Source: an uncultured Polaribacter sp. (GTDB lineage: Bacteria > Bacteroidota > Bacteroidia > Flavobacteriales > Flavobacteriaceae). From it: a DNA stretch of 64,000 nucleotides. The notes under the pieces were generated by a model that had not been told where the DNA came from, did not search any database, and saw only the letters and a program-made list of their open reading frames with translations. The DNA lies in the NCBI RefSeq assembly GCF_947500975.1, contig NZ_CANMUE010000006.1, positions 124,001-188,000 of the forward strand, in the 5' to 3' direction. The translations under genes were made by a program, and so were the position numbers. Shown here piece by piece: positions 8,780-17,235 of the stretch; positions within the stretch are counted from its first letter, which is position 1, and each line of letters begins with the position of its first letter.

Positions 8780-9502
8780 ATGAACTTATCAACCAAACTA
8801 AAAGATATTTTATTTTTAGATATAGAAACAGTTCCTGAAAAAGAAAATTGGAACTTACTTTCTAAAAAAACTCAGCAACTTTTTGAACAGAAAACTCTTT
8901 ACCAAAGAAAAGAAGAATTTACTACTGAAGAATTTTATAAAAAGGCAGGTATTTGGGCAGAATTTGGTAAAATCATCTGTATTTCAATTGGTTATTTTGT
9001 AGAGATTGAAAGTAAAAGGCAATTTAGAGTTACTTCTTTTTATGGAGATGATGAGTATCAACTTTTACATGATTTTAAAATTTTATTAGATAAGCATTTT
9101 GCTAAAAAATCAAATGTTTTATGTGCTCATAATGGTAAGGAATTTGATTTTCCTTTTATAGCTAGAAGAATGATTATACATAAAATAGAGTTGCCAAAAA
9201 AACTTAATTTATTTGGAAAAAAACCATGGGAAATTCCGCATTTAGATACTTTAGAATTATGGAAGTTTGGCGATTATAAACACTATACATCACTAAAACT
9301 ATTAACCTTTATTTTAGGTATTCCATCACCTAAAGATGATATTGATGGCAGTGAAGTTGCAGCTGTGTTTTACAAAGAAAAAAACATACAAAGAATTGTA
9401 AATTATTGTGAAAAAGACACGGTTGCTGTTGCGCAAATTTTATTACGATTTAATAATGATCAATTGTTAAAAAAAGAAAATATTATAAGAATTGATTTAT
9501 AA
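8780..9502 (+). CDS. DEDDy 3'-5' exonuclease (PolB-like exonuclease, DNA_pol_B_exo2 type)
   Basis: A stand-alone proofreading-type exonuclease domain of 240 residues. ExoI is FLDIETVPE with Asp 14 and Glu 16; ExoII is AHNGKEFDFPFI with Asp 123; ExoIII is YCEKDTVAV, a Y-x3-D form that places it in the DEDDy subgroup. HLDTLELWKFGDY and KDDIDGSEV are typical of the family of predicted PolB-like exonucleases common in Bacteroidota. It should remove nucleotides from 3' ends of DNA or RNA using two metal ions. The gene stands alone, convergent with the ABC-F gene two bases downstream. The cellular role is not established. Confidence 0.85.
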   Translation: MNLSTKLKDILFLDIETVPEKENWNLLSKKTQQLFEQKTLYQRKEEFTTEEFYKKAGIWAEFGKIICISIGYFVEIESKRQFRVTSFYGDDEYQLLHDFKILLDKHFAKKSNVLCAHNGKEFDFPFIARRMIIHKIELPKKLNLFGKKPWEIPHLDTLELWKFGDYKHYTSLKLLTFILGIPSPKDDIDGSEVAAVFYKEKNIQRIVNYCEKDTVAVAQILLRFNNDQLLKKENIIRIDL

Positions 9503-9504
9503 AA

Positions 9505-11373
9505 CTAACCTTCTAACTTCATAGAAAGTTCTAACCAACGTTCTTCCTTTTCTTCTAAAGTAGAAATGGTATTTTGTAATTCTTCAGATTTTTTTTGAAT
9601 ATCATCTTCAGCAATTTCAACATTTAAAAACTGATTTTCTATAATAGCTTTTCTTTTTTGTAAACGTTCAATATCTGCTTCTAAAGCACCAAATTCTCTT
9701 TTTTCATTAAAACTTAAAGTGTTTTTAGATGGTTTCTTTTCAGTCTTTTTCTCAACAGTTTTTTCACTTGATTTTTCTTCTATTTGTATTGTAGAAGAAC
9801 CTTCATAAGCTCTAAAATCTGAATAGTTTCCAGGGAAATTCTCTACAATACCTTCACCTCTAAAAACAAAAAGAGCATCTACAATTTTATCCATAAAATA
9901 CCTGTCGTGAGAAACAACCATTAGGTTTCCAGGAAAATCTAATAAGAAACTTTCTAAAACATTTAGTGTAACCACATCTAAATCGTTAGTTGGCTCATCC
10001 AAAATTAAAAAATTAGGATTCTGTATTAAAACAGCACATAAATACAAACGTTTTTGTTCTCCACCGGAAAGCTTTTCAACAAAATCATATTGTTTCTTTT
10101 TATCAAACAAAAAGCGCTCTAATAATTGTGATGCAGAGATTTTTCTTCCTTTTGTAAGTGGAATAAATTCACCAAATTCTTTAACAACCTCAATTACTTT
10201 TTGCCCTTCTTTAATTTCAATTCCTGCTTGGGTATAATAACCATATTTAACAGTTTCACCCAAAATAACTTTACCTGCGTCTGGTTCTGCTGTTTGAGTT
10301 ATAATGTTTAAAAAAGAAGATTTTCCAGTTCCGTTTTTACCAATAATCCCTATTCGTTCTCCACGTTTAAAAACGTAATCAAAACCATTAAGAATTTTTT
10401 TATCACCAAAAGATTTATGCACTTTATGAAGCTCCAAAATTTTACTTCCTAGGCGCTCCATATTAATTTCCAACTGAATTGTATGGTCTTTTCTACGCTG
10501 ATGTGCTTTTTCTTTAATTTGATAAAAATCGTCAGTTCTAGATTTCGATTTTGTAGTTCTAGCTTTTGGCTGCTTTCTCATCCATTCTAGCTCTTTTTTA
10601 AATAAGCTTTTGGCTTTTCCTAAATTTGTAGCCTCTAGAGCTAAACGCTCTTCTTTGTTTTGTAAATAATAAGAATAATTACCTTTGTATTTATAGATTT
10701 TACCTTCATCTAGCTCTAAGATTTCATCACAAACACGTTCTAAAAAATAACGGTCGTGCGTAACCATAAACAAGGTTATTTTCTCTTTAGAAAAGAAATC
10801 TTCTAACCATTCTATCATTTCTAAATCTAAATGATTTGTAGGCTCATCAAGAATTAATAAATCGGGTTTATTAATTAAAACAATTGCTAAAGATAGCCGC
10901 TTTTTTTGTCCACCAGAAAGTGAAGAAACTTTCTGAGATAAATTATCTAATTTTAATTTTGATAAAATTTGTGTGTATTGCGTTTCAAAATCCCAAGCAT
11001 TGTATTGCTCCATTAACTCAAAAGCTTTTTGATAGGCTTCAGAATCATCAGGATTTAACAAAGCCTTTTCATATTGATTTACAACAGAGAGTACAATGTT
11101 GTCTGTAGCAAAAATGGTTTCTTCAATGGTTAAATTAGGATTTAAATCTTCTTTTTGAGCCAAATAAGCAATAGAGATATCTTTTCTACTCACAACTTGA
11201 CCAGAATCTGGAGAATCGAAACCAGCAATGATATTTAAAATGGATGTTTTACCACTTCCGTTTTTTGCAACAAAAGCTATTTTTTGGTCTTTATTGATTC
11301 CGAAAGAAATATCTTCAAATAAGATACGTTCTCCATAAGATTTTGATATGTTTTCTACAGAAAGATAATTCAC
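9505..11373 (-). CDS. ABC-F family ATPase (Uup-like)
   Basis: Two ABC ATPase domains sit on one chain without membrane segments. Domain 1 has AKNGSGKTS (Walker A), LSGGQKKRLSLA (signature) and LLILDEPTNHLDLE (Walker B); domain 2 has GKNGTGKSS, LSGGEQKRLYLC and FLILDEPTNDLDVV. The ABC_tran_Xtn linker joins them, and the C-terminus is a charged coiled coil after residue 540, as in Uup. ABC-F proteins act on the ribosome or, for Uup, are linked to DNA transposon excision and ribosome assembly. I chose the GTG at 11373, which gives the usual MNYLSVENISKSYGER start; a TTG at 11400 lies upstream of the predicted transcription start. Confidence 0.92.
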   Translation of the reverse strand: MNYLSVENISKSYGERILFEDISFGINKDQKIAFVAKNGSGKTSILNIIAGFDSPDSGQVVSRKDISIAYLAQKEDLNPNLTIEETIFATDNIVLSVVNQYEKALLNPDDSEAYQKAFELMEQYNAWDFETQYTQILSKLKLDNLSQKVSSLSGGQKKRLSLAIVLINKPDLLILDEPTNHLDLEMIEWLEDFFSKEKITLFMVTHDRYFLERVCDEILELDEGKIYKYKGNYSYYLQNKEERLALEATNLGKAKSLFKKELEWMRKQPKARTTKSKSRTDDFYQIKEKAHQRRKDHTIQLEINMERLGSKILELHKVHKSFGDKKILNGFDYVFKRGERIGIIGKNGTGKSSFLNIITQTAEPDAGKVILGETVKYGYYTQAGIEIKEGQKVIEVVKEFGEFIPLTKGRKISASQLLERFLFDKKKQYDFVEKLSGGEQKRLYLCAVLIQNPNFLILDEPTNDLDVVTLNVLESFLLDFPGNLMVVSHDRYFMDKIVDALFVFRGEGIVENFPGNYSDFRAYEGSSTIQIEEKSSEKTVEKKTEKKPSKNTLSFNEKREFGALEADIERLQKRKAIIENQFLNVEIAEDDIQKKSEELQNTISTLEEKEERWLELSMKLEG

Positions 11374-11389
11374 AAATGAGTATTTTGTG

Positions 11390-11397
11390 CAAAGAAA
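11390..11397 (-). promoter_or_regulatory. Predicted -7 box of the ABC-F gene
   Basis: On the minus strand it reads TTTCTTTG followed by CAC, one base off TAnnTTTG. It would start transcription near 11387, about 14 bases before the GTG start, and argues against initiation at the TTG at 11400. Confidence 0.4.
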
Positions 11398-11545
11398 CAA
11401 AAAACAAAAGAGTTAGTTCTTACGTTTTAAAAATCATTTAAAACAATATATTTTTAAGAGTTTTATAACTAATATAAGTAGTAAAGTACTTTTTGAATCT
11501 CTTAATAAATGGTATATTGCATCATAAATTTAGATTAAATAATAT

Positions 11546-12562
11546 ATGAAAATTATAGTTCCCATGGCTGGGATTGGGTCTCGTTTAAGACCTCATACTC
11601 TTACAGTTCCAAAACCTTTAACAGTTATTGCTGGTAAACCAATTGTACAACGTTTGGTAGAAGATATTGCTTCTGTTATTGATGAAGAAATTGATGAAAT
11701 AGCTTTTGTAATTGGTTCAGTTGCTAAAGGTTTTCCTGCTGATACAAAAGAGCAATTATTACAAATAGCTGATGATTTAGGGGCAAAAGGTTCTGTGTAT
11801 GTTCAAGAAGAAGCATTAGGAACTGCTCATGCAATTTACTGTGCTAAAGAATCTTTGAGTGGTCCTTGTGTTGTTGCGTATGCAGATACACTTTTTAAAG
11901 CAGATTTTAAATTAGATGCAAATGCTGATGGAGCAATTTGGGTAAGTAAAGTTAAAAACCCAAGTGCATTTGGTGTTGTAAAATTAGAAGGTGGTTTTAT
12001 TACAGATTTTATTGAAAAACCAAAAGATTTTGTTTCTGATTTAGCCATTATTGGAATTTATTATTTTAAAAGTGGAGAAAAATTATTGGAAGAAATTCAA
12101 TATTTAATTGATAATGATTTAAAAGAAAACAATGAATATCAATTAACCAATGTTTTAGAATCTTTAAAGCAACAAGGGGCTAAGTTTATACCTGGTAAAG
12201 TAAGTGCCTGGATGGATTGTGGTAAAAAAGACCCAACGGTAGATACAAATAAACAAACATTAGGTTTTGAACAAGAAGCAGGTAATAATTTAGTTTCTGA
12301 TGATGTAGTTTTAGAAAATTCTGAAATTATACAACCTTGTTATGTGGGTGAAAATGTGGTATTGAAAAACACAAAAATTGGCCCTTATGTTTCTATTGGA
12401 GAAAATAGTATTGTAGAAAATTCTACAATTGTAAACTCTTTAATTCAAACAAATGTTACTATTTTAAATGCAGATTTAGATAATGCTATGATTGGTAACC
12501 ATGCAACTTATAATGGTAAATATACTTCAGTAAGTATTGGTGATTATTCAGAATTAACATAA
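11546..12562 (+). CDS. Sugar-1-phosphate nucleotidyltransferase with C-terminal beta-helix
   Basis: The N-terminal nucleotidyltransferase domain begins MKIIVPMAGIGSRLRPHT and carries VPKPLTVIAGKPI, with the GxGxRL-x-PxxxxxPKP signature that binds the NTP. YADTLF holds the metal-binding Asp, and DFIEKPKD the second conserved Lys. After residue 245 come hexapeptide-type repeats (VVLENSEIIQPCYVGENVVL and similar), a left-handed beta-helix. Such enzymes make activated sugars (dTDP-, GDP- or UDP-) for surface glycans. It lies first in a row of closely spaced genes (TPR, DUF4292, EnvC-like), an order I recall as common in Flavobacteriaceae. The exact sugar and nucleotide cannot be read from the sequence. 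Confidence 0.88.
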   Translation: MKIIVPMAGIGSRLRPHTLTVPKPLTVIAGKPIVQRLVEDIASVIDEEIDEIAFVIGSVAKGFPADTKEQLLQIADDLGAKGSVYVQEEALGTAHAIYCAKESLSGPCVVAYADTLFKADFKLDANADGAIWVSKVKNPSAFGVVKLEGGFITDFIEKPKDFVSDLAIIGIYYFKSGEKLLEEIQYLIDNDLKENNEYQLTNVLESLKQQGAKFIPGKVSAWMDCGKKDPTVDTNKQTLGFEQEAGNNLVSDDVVLENSEIIQPCYVGENVVLKNTKIGPYVSIGENSIVENSTIVNSLIQTNVTILNADLDNAMIGNHATYNGKYTSVSIGDYSELT

Positions 12563-13543
12563 ATGAATTTTAGAATAAAGAAAAAAGAAATGAGAAAAGA
12601 GAGGCAACTTAATTATACAAAGTTGGCTCTTTACTCTTTATTTTTAATTCTTTTTTCCACTACCGTTTTTGCACAAGATAGTATTCCTGCAAAAGAGGAT
12701 TTAACAGAAGCTGCTGAAATGAAATTTCAGCAATTTTTCTTTAAAGCTTTGTCAGAAAAATCAATAGGAAATTTTCAAAAAGCAATTGAAAACTTAGAAA
12801 GTTGCAATCAAGTATTACCAAATGATGTATCTGTTTATTTTGAGTTTTCAAAAAATTATTTAGAGTTAAATAAAACACTCGAAGCAAAAGAATATATAAA
12901 AAGAGCCTTAGAAAAAGATAATAATAATTTTTGGCTGCTAAAGCACTTTGTAGCTATTTATGTAAAAGATAGAAATTATAAAGAGGCTATAAAATTTCAA
13001 CAAAAAATAATTGCAATCAATCCTAAAGAAAAGGAATATTTAGCAAGGCTTTATACTTATGATAAGCAATATCAAAAAGCAATTTCATGTATAGATGAGA
13101 TTGAAAGAGATAGTAATTTATCTGCAAATTTAAAGAGGTTAAAAGAAAATTTAGAAAAAAGGAATAAAACAAAACCTAAAGAAGAAACTGCTACAGATTT
13201 AACTGCTCTAATTAGTAAGTTTAAAACTGATAAATCTTATAACTTATTAGATCAGATTTTAAAAAAATCTAAAAACAATACAAAAGATTTATTAAGCTTT
13301 AGTGAAGAAGGAATTGCTCTTTTTCCTGCACAACCTCTTGTGTATTTAGTAAATGGAAAAGCATTAAATGAACAAAAAAATCATAAAAAAGCTTTAATAG
13401 CGTTACAAAATGGTATTGATTTTGTTATTGATGATAAAATGGAAGTTGATTTTTATTTAGAAATAGCAAAAGCATATAAAGGTCTAGGTAACCCATCAGA
13501 AGAAAAAAAATACAAACAGAAAGCTAAAAAACTTAAGAATTAA
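12563..13543 (+). CDS. Tetratricopeptide-repeat protein, exported
   Basis: An N-terminal signal peptide (LALYSLFLILFSTTVFAQ) is followed by helical TPR-like repeats: KSIGNFQKAIENLESCNQVLPNDV, then LEAKEYIKRALEKD, YKEAIKFQQKIIAINPKE and a C-terminal pair, HKKALIALQNGIDF. It is therefore a periplasmic or outer-membrane-associated scaffold that binds partner proteins. The ATG at 12563 touches the stop of the nucleotidyltransferase gene; an internal ATG at 12590 (MRKERQLNYTK) would give a more usual signal peptide, so the start is uncertain by nine codons. The next gene begins three bases after its stop. A link to cell-envelope assembly is inferred from the neighbours only. Confidence 0.8.
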   Translation: MNFRIKKKEMRKERQLNYTKLALYSLFLILFSTTVFAQDSIPAKEDLTEAAEMKFQQFFFKALSEKSIGNFQKAIENLESCNQVLPNDVSVYFEFSKNYLELNKTLEAKEYIKRALEKDNNNFWLLKHFVAIYVKDRNYKEAIKFQQKIIAINPKEKEYLARLYTYDKQYQKAISCIDEIERDSNLSANLKRLKENLEKRNKTKPKEETATDLTALISKFKTDKSYNLLDQILKKSKNNTKDLLSFSEEGIALFPAQPLVYLVNGKALNEQKNHKKALIALQNGIDFVIDDKMEVDFYLEIAKAYKGLGNPSEEKKYKQKAKKLKN

Positions 13544-13546
13544 TAA

Positions 13547-14317
13547 ATGAAGTTTTTAAAATATATTTTAATTATAACGATTGTTTTAGCTTCCTGTAAA
13601 ACAAAAAAAAATATGATTGATGCTAACGCAATTGCAAAAGATATTTCGGCTAAAAAAGTAGCAAAAAAACATATAGCAGCAAATTTTGATAAAAAAACCA
13701 TAGATGCTAAACTGAAAGCTAATTTTAATAACGGAAAAACAAAACAGAGTTTATCTGTTAGTATGAAAATTAAAAAAGATGAAGTTATTTGGTTAAAAGG
13801 AACTAAATTTCTTACAGTTTTTAAAGTTAAAATTACGCCAACTTCTTTAAGCTATTATTCACCAGTAGCAAAACATTATTTTGAAGGTGATTTTTCTATG
13901 ATTAAAGAATTGCTAGGTGTGGAAATAAATTTTGAACAACTACAAAACTTGTTTTTAGGACAATCTTTATTGGATGTTACTGAAGAAAAGCAAGATGTAG
14001 AAATTGTAAATAATAAGTATCTCTTATCACCAGAAAAACAAGCAAAATTGTTTGATATTTTCTTTGCAATTAATCCATCTAATTTTAAACTGAATGAACA
14101 AACTATTGTAAACGCTGATAAAGATTTACGTTTAGATGTAAAATATCCTTCTTATAATTTAATTAATGATATTGTTTTTCCGGCAGAAATTAATATTATA
14201 GCAAAAAATAAAAAATCTCGTACTACAATCGATTTTACTTACAAAACGGTAGTTTTTGATACGGATGTAAATATGTCTTTTCGTATTCCTGATGGATATA
14301 AACTCTTAGAATTTTAA
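13547..14317 (+). CDS. DUF4292 family lipoprotein
   Basis: The N-terminus is a lipoprotein signal peptide ending in LASC (Cys 17), so the protein should be lipidated and sorted to a membrane. The rest (KLKANFNNGKTKQSLSVSMK, EVIWLKG, SYYSPVAKHYFEG, KELLGVEINFEQLQNLFLG) matches my memory of DUF4292, a Bacteroidota family with a LolA/LolB-like beta-sheet fold. A lipid- or lipoprotein-binding role is plausible but not shown. Its stop codon overlaps the ATG of the EnvC-like gene (TAATG), so the two are translationally coupled. Confidence 0.8.
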   Translation: MKFLKYILIITIVLASCKTKKNMIDANAIAKDISAKKVAKKHIAANFDKKTIDAKLKANFNNGKTKQSLSVSMKIKKDEVIWLKGTKFLTVFKVKITPTSLSYYSPVAKHYFEGDFSMIKELLGVEINFEQLQNLFLGQSLLDVTEEKQDVEIVNNKYLLSPEKQAKLFDIFFAINPSNFKLNEQTIVNADKDLRLDVKYPSYNLINDIVFPAEINIIAKNKKSRTTIDFTYKTVVFDTDVNMSFRIPDGYKLLEF

Positions 14318-15552
14318 TGAACACTTATAAGTTTTTTATTGTTTTTTTATCTGTTTTCTTTTTGAGTTTGTCAAGTTTTAGTCAAACAAAAAAAGAGTTA
14401 GAAAATCAGCGTAGAAAATATAAATCAGAAATAAATAAACTAAATAGATTGCTCTTTAATGAAAAGAGAAAAGGAAAAAATGCCTTAGAAGATTTAAGAG
14501 ATATTAAGCAAAAAATTGATGTTAGAAATAAGCTAATTTCAACGATAAAATTAGAATCTGATATTTTATCAAAAGAGATTAAAAATAGTGAGAATAAACT
14601 AAAAATTCTTAATAAAAGTCTTGCTGATTTAAAAGCTGATTATGGTGCAATGATTTACAAATCTTACAAAAGTAAATCACAACAAAGTAAAACGATGTTT
14701 TTGTTGTCTTCGCAAAATTTTTATCAAGCATACAAGCGTTTAAAGTATATGAAACAATATACTGCTTTCAGAAAAAAACAAGGTGAAGAAATTATTATTC
14801 AAACCGATTTTGTTAAAAAAGTAAAAGATTCTTTGTTGTATCAAAAGCAAGTAAAGGACACTTTAATCTTATCAGAGAAAGAACAAAAAGCAGAAATTGA
14901 AACTGATAAAAAGAAGCAAGAGAAATTGGTTTCAACTATAAAAAGTAAGGAAAATAAATACAAAAAAGATTTACAAAAGAAGATAAGGGCTGATAAAAAA
15001 ATTGCTGCAAAAATTGATAAAATTATAAAGGCAGAAATTTTAAAAGCAAATAGATTAGCAAAATCTAAATTGACAAATAAGCCTAAATCTACCAAGAAAA
15101 ATGAATTTATTTTAAGTCCAGAAGCAAAAGCATTGGCAGCTAAATTTGAGCTTAATAAAGGTAAATTACCTTGGCCAGTTAAAGAATGTACTGTTGTAAG
15201 GAGATTTGGAGAACAGCCTCACCCTACTTTTCCTGGAATTACAGTTAATGGTACTGGTTTGCACTTGGTAACAAGCAAAGGTAGTAATGCAGAAGCTATT
15301 TTTAATGGTGAAGTTTTAAATATTTTGTTAGGTTCTGGAGGTACAAAAAACGTGTTAATCAGACATGGAAATTACATTACGTCTTACAATAATTTAGAAA
15401 GTACTTTTGTGAAAAAAGGTGATAAAATAGTTACTGGGCAACAAATAGGTAAAATATTTACGGATAAAGTTACTGCAAAAACAACCTTAATTTTTGTATT
15501 ATTTAAAAACACAAAGCGTTTAAATCCTGCTTCTTGGATGTTAAAGAGATAG
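14317..15552 (+). CDS. EnvC-like murein hydrolase activator (coiled coil plus degenerate LytM/M23 domain)
   Basis: A signal peptide (about 1-23) is followed by a long, lysine- and glutamate-rich coiled coil (about 25-240) and a C-terminal LytM-like domain from about 285 (LPWPVKECTVVRRFGEQPHP, then GLHLVTSKGSNAEAIFNGEV and GNYITSYNNL). This is the layout of EnvC, a periplasmic activator of septal amidases in cell division. The zinc ligands of active M23 peptidases are not kept: the first HxxxD site is absent and the usual HxH near the end reads LIFVLF. It therefore probably activates an amidase and does not cut peptidoglycan itself. The ATG overlaps the preceding stop by one base. Confidence 0.88.
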   Translation: MNTYKFFIVFLSVFFLSLSSFSQTKKELENQRRKYKSEINKLNRLLFNEKRKGKNALEDLRDIKQKIDVRNKLISTIKLESDILSKEIKNSENKLKILNKSLADLKADYGAMIYKSYKSKSQQSKTMFLLSSQNFYQAYKRLKYMKQYTAFRKKQGEEIIIQTDFVKKVKDSLLYQKQVKDTLILSEKEQKAEIETDKKKQEKLVSTIKSKENKYKKDLQKKIRADKKIAAKIDKIIKAEILKANRLAKSKLTNKPKSTKKNEFILSPEAKALAAKFELNKGKLPWPVKECTVVRRFGEQPHPTFPGITVNGTGLHLVTSKGSNAEAIFNGEVLNILLGSGGTKNVLIRHGNYITSYNNLESTFVKKGDKIVTGQQIGKIFTDKVTAKTTLIFVLFKNTKRLNPASWMLKR

Positions 15553-15674
15553 TTGTTTTTTGTTTACTTATAATCTTTTTACAGTTTTAAAGTTTGTTTT
15601 AGAACGATAACTTTTGCAAGTATTATTTTTGATATACAATAAGAAATTATTTATTCAGAAAAATATCTAATATT

Positions 15675-16184
15675 TTAACTAAATAAAGCTTTTAATTCTG
15701 TGGCATCTGCTGGATTCATTTTACCAGCTAAAATTAAGCTTAATTGTTTACGTCTTAAGGCGCCATCAAAACGTTCTTTTTCTAATGTAGTTTCAGGTAT
15801 TATTTGTGCTATTTCAACAGGTTTACCTGTTTCATCTACAGCAACAAATGTATAAATACCTTCGTTTACTTTGGTTCTTTGACCAGATTGGCGGTCTTCA
15901 ATCCAAACATCAACATAAATTTCCATAGAAGTTTTAAATGCTCTAGAAACTTTAGCTTCAATAGTTACAACACTTCCAACAGGTGTAGATTTGTTGAAAG
16001 CAACATGATTTACAGAAGCAGTAACAACAATTCTACTAGAATGACGTCTTGCAGCAATACTACAGGCTCTGTCCATTCTTGCCAATAATTCTCCACCAAA
16101 AAGATTATCTAAATAATTAGTGTCTCCTGGTAAAACTAAATCTGTAAGTACAGTTAAAGAGTCTTTTGGGTTTTTTGCTTCCAT
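15675..16184 (-). CDS. Acyl-CoA thioesterase (hotdog fold, YciA/BACH-like)
   Basis: A single hotdog domain: LPGDTNYLDNLFGGELLARMD holds the conserved N-x-x-G-x-x-G-G segment that forms the active-site helix, followed by VVTASVNHVAF, VGSVVTIEAKV and GIYTFVAVD. Such enzymes hydrolyse acyl-CoA to free acid and CoA in the cytoplasm. The start at ATG 16184 (MEAKNPKDSL) is preferred to a TTG at 16202, because that TTG lies inside the predicted -7 box at 16200-16207. The gene stands alone between convergent and co-directional neighbours; chain-length preference is unknown. Confidence 0.9.
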   Translation of the reverse strand: MEAKNPKDSLTVLTDLVLPGDTNYLDNLFGGELLARMDRACSIAARRHSSRIVVTASVNHVAFNKSTPVGSVVTIEAKVSRAFKTSMEIYVDVWIEDRQSGQRTKVNEGIYTFVAVDETGKPVEIAQIIPETTLEKERFDGALRRKQLSLILAGKMNPADATELKALFS

Positions 16185-16199
16185 TTTAAAAAATTTCAG

Positions 16200-16207
16200 C
16201 AAAGATA
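16200..16207 (-). promoter_or_regulatory. Predicted -7 box of the thioesterase gene
   Basis: On the minus strand this is TATCTTTG followed by CTG, a full TAnnTTTG match. It places the transcription start near 16197 and decides the translation start in favour of the ATG at 16184. Confidence 0.6.
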
Positions 16208-16228
16208 AGTATAGCTTCTAAATAAATG

Positions 16229-17140
16229 CTATTTTTTAACTAATAACCAAGCATCTTTAGAAACGTTGTCTTGAATTTTATATAAGTTATTTGTAGCATC
16301 ATTTTTATCTGCAAAGCTATTAAAAGCTACAACAGTTAAACCCCATTTGTTAACGCCAATAACTTTGGCATCAAAACCTTCTTTTTTAAGCTGACTTACT
16401 TTTTTATCAGCATTTTCTGCAAATTGAAAAGCGCCAGCAACAATATGATAAGGTTTAGAGATCACTTTTTCTTTAACAACGTTTAATTTAATTGTTGGTA
16501 AAGGGTTTGTAATTACAAAAGTTGCAGATTGTATCTTTTTTTCTAATGCTTTTTCTTTTTTTGCTAAAATTTCTTTTTGCTCATTTTCTTGATAAACATT
16601 ATTTCCAACAAAGCCTAAGGTTAATAAGATAGCAGCAGTTGCAGCATATTTAATAAATGCAGGAACTCCTTTTTTCTCCTTTTTTTCAATAACAGGAATT
16701 AAAGGTTTTACTTGTTCTTTATACCTTTTAACCACAGAAGATTCTATACTTGTCAATCCAAAAGATTCTGATAAATAATTTACAGAAGTATTTGGTTCAA
16801 AAATAATTTGATGATTTTCATTAAGTGTTAAAGAACCAATATTTTCAAGTAATAAAGCACCTGAATTTATTTTATTTTGCCAATTAATTACTGATGAAGA
16901 AATAGCAATGGTAGCCTTCTCATAAGAAATGTTTTCTGCAGCAGCTATATAATTTGCCAATAAACCATCATTACCTTTTAAATGACTGTTAAATGTTATT
17001 TGTTTTGTAGGAGGATAAAAGGTATTGATAGCTTTATCAACTTTTGCTCCAATCCTATTAGTTACAAAACCTCCAAAGTTAGGAACAATCACACAGTCGT
17101 ATCTGTATAATAAATCGTTTATGTAGTTGGCTAAATTCAT
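16229..17140 (-). CDS. HU-CCDC81 and SPOR domain membrane protein
   Basis: The first 130 residues (MNLANYINDLLYRYDCVIVP, then NFGGFVTNRIGAKVD) match the bacterial HU-CCDC81 double domain, related in fold to HU. A single hydrophobic helix at about 165-183 (AATAAILLTLGFVGN) anchors the protein, and the C-terminal 75 residues (YHIVAGAFQFAENADKKVSQ) form a SPOR domain, which binds denuded septal peptidoglycan. The topology suggests a cytoplasmic HU-like part and a periplasmic SPOR part, possibly linking division site and cytoplasm. A -7 box at 17146-17153 lies six bases from the ATG, implying an almost leaderless mRNA. It is divergent from dprA. Confidence 0.87.
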   Translation of the reverse strand: MNLANYINDLLYRYDCVIVPNFGGFVTNRIGAKVDKAINTFYPPTKQITFNSHLKGNDGLLANYIAAAENISYEKATIAISSSVINWQNKINSGALLLENIGSLTLNENHQIIFEPNTSVNYLSESFGLTSIESSVVKRYKEQVKPLIPVIEKKEKKGVPAFIKYAATAAILLTLGFVGNNVYQENEQKEILAKKEKALEKKIQSATFVITNPLPTIKLNVVKEKVISKPYHIVAGAFQFAENADKKVSQLKKEGFDAKVIGVNKWGLTVVAFNSFADKNDATNNLYKIQDNVSKDAWLLVKK

Positions 17141-17145
17141 ATTAA

Positions 17146-17153
17146 CAAATATA
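17146..17153 (-). promoter_or_regulatory. Predicted -7 box of the HU/SPOR gene
   Basis: Minus-strand TATATTTG. Its last base is six bases from the A of the ATG at 17140, so the untranslated leader would be only a few bases. Confidence 0.55.
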
Positions 17154-17235
17154 AAAATTTTGTAAGTTAAAAGCAGAAACTTCTCTATAATTTATCAACA
17201 AAATATTTATATCTTGGTATTCAAATTGTTAGCTT

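Noticed and set aside
15804..16088. Plus-strand open frame of 94 codons opposite the thioesterase
   Set aside because: It is antisense to the hotdog domain and its translation is Asn/Ser/Arg-rich without a domain.
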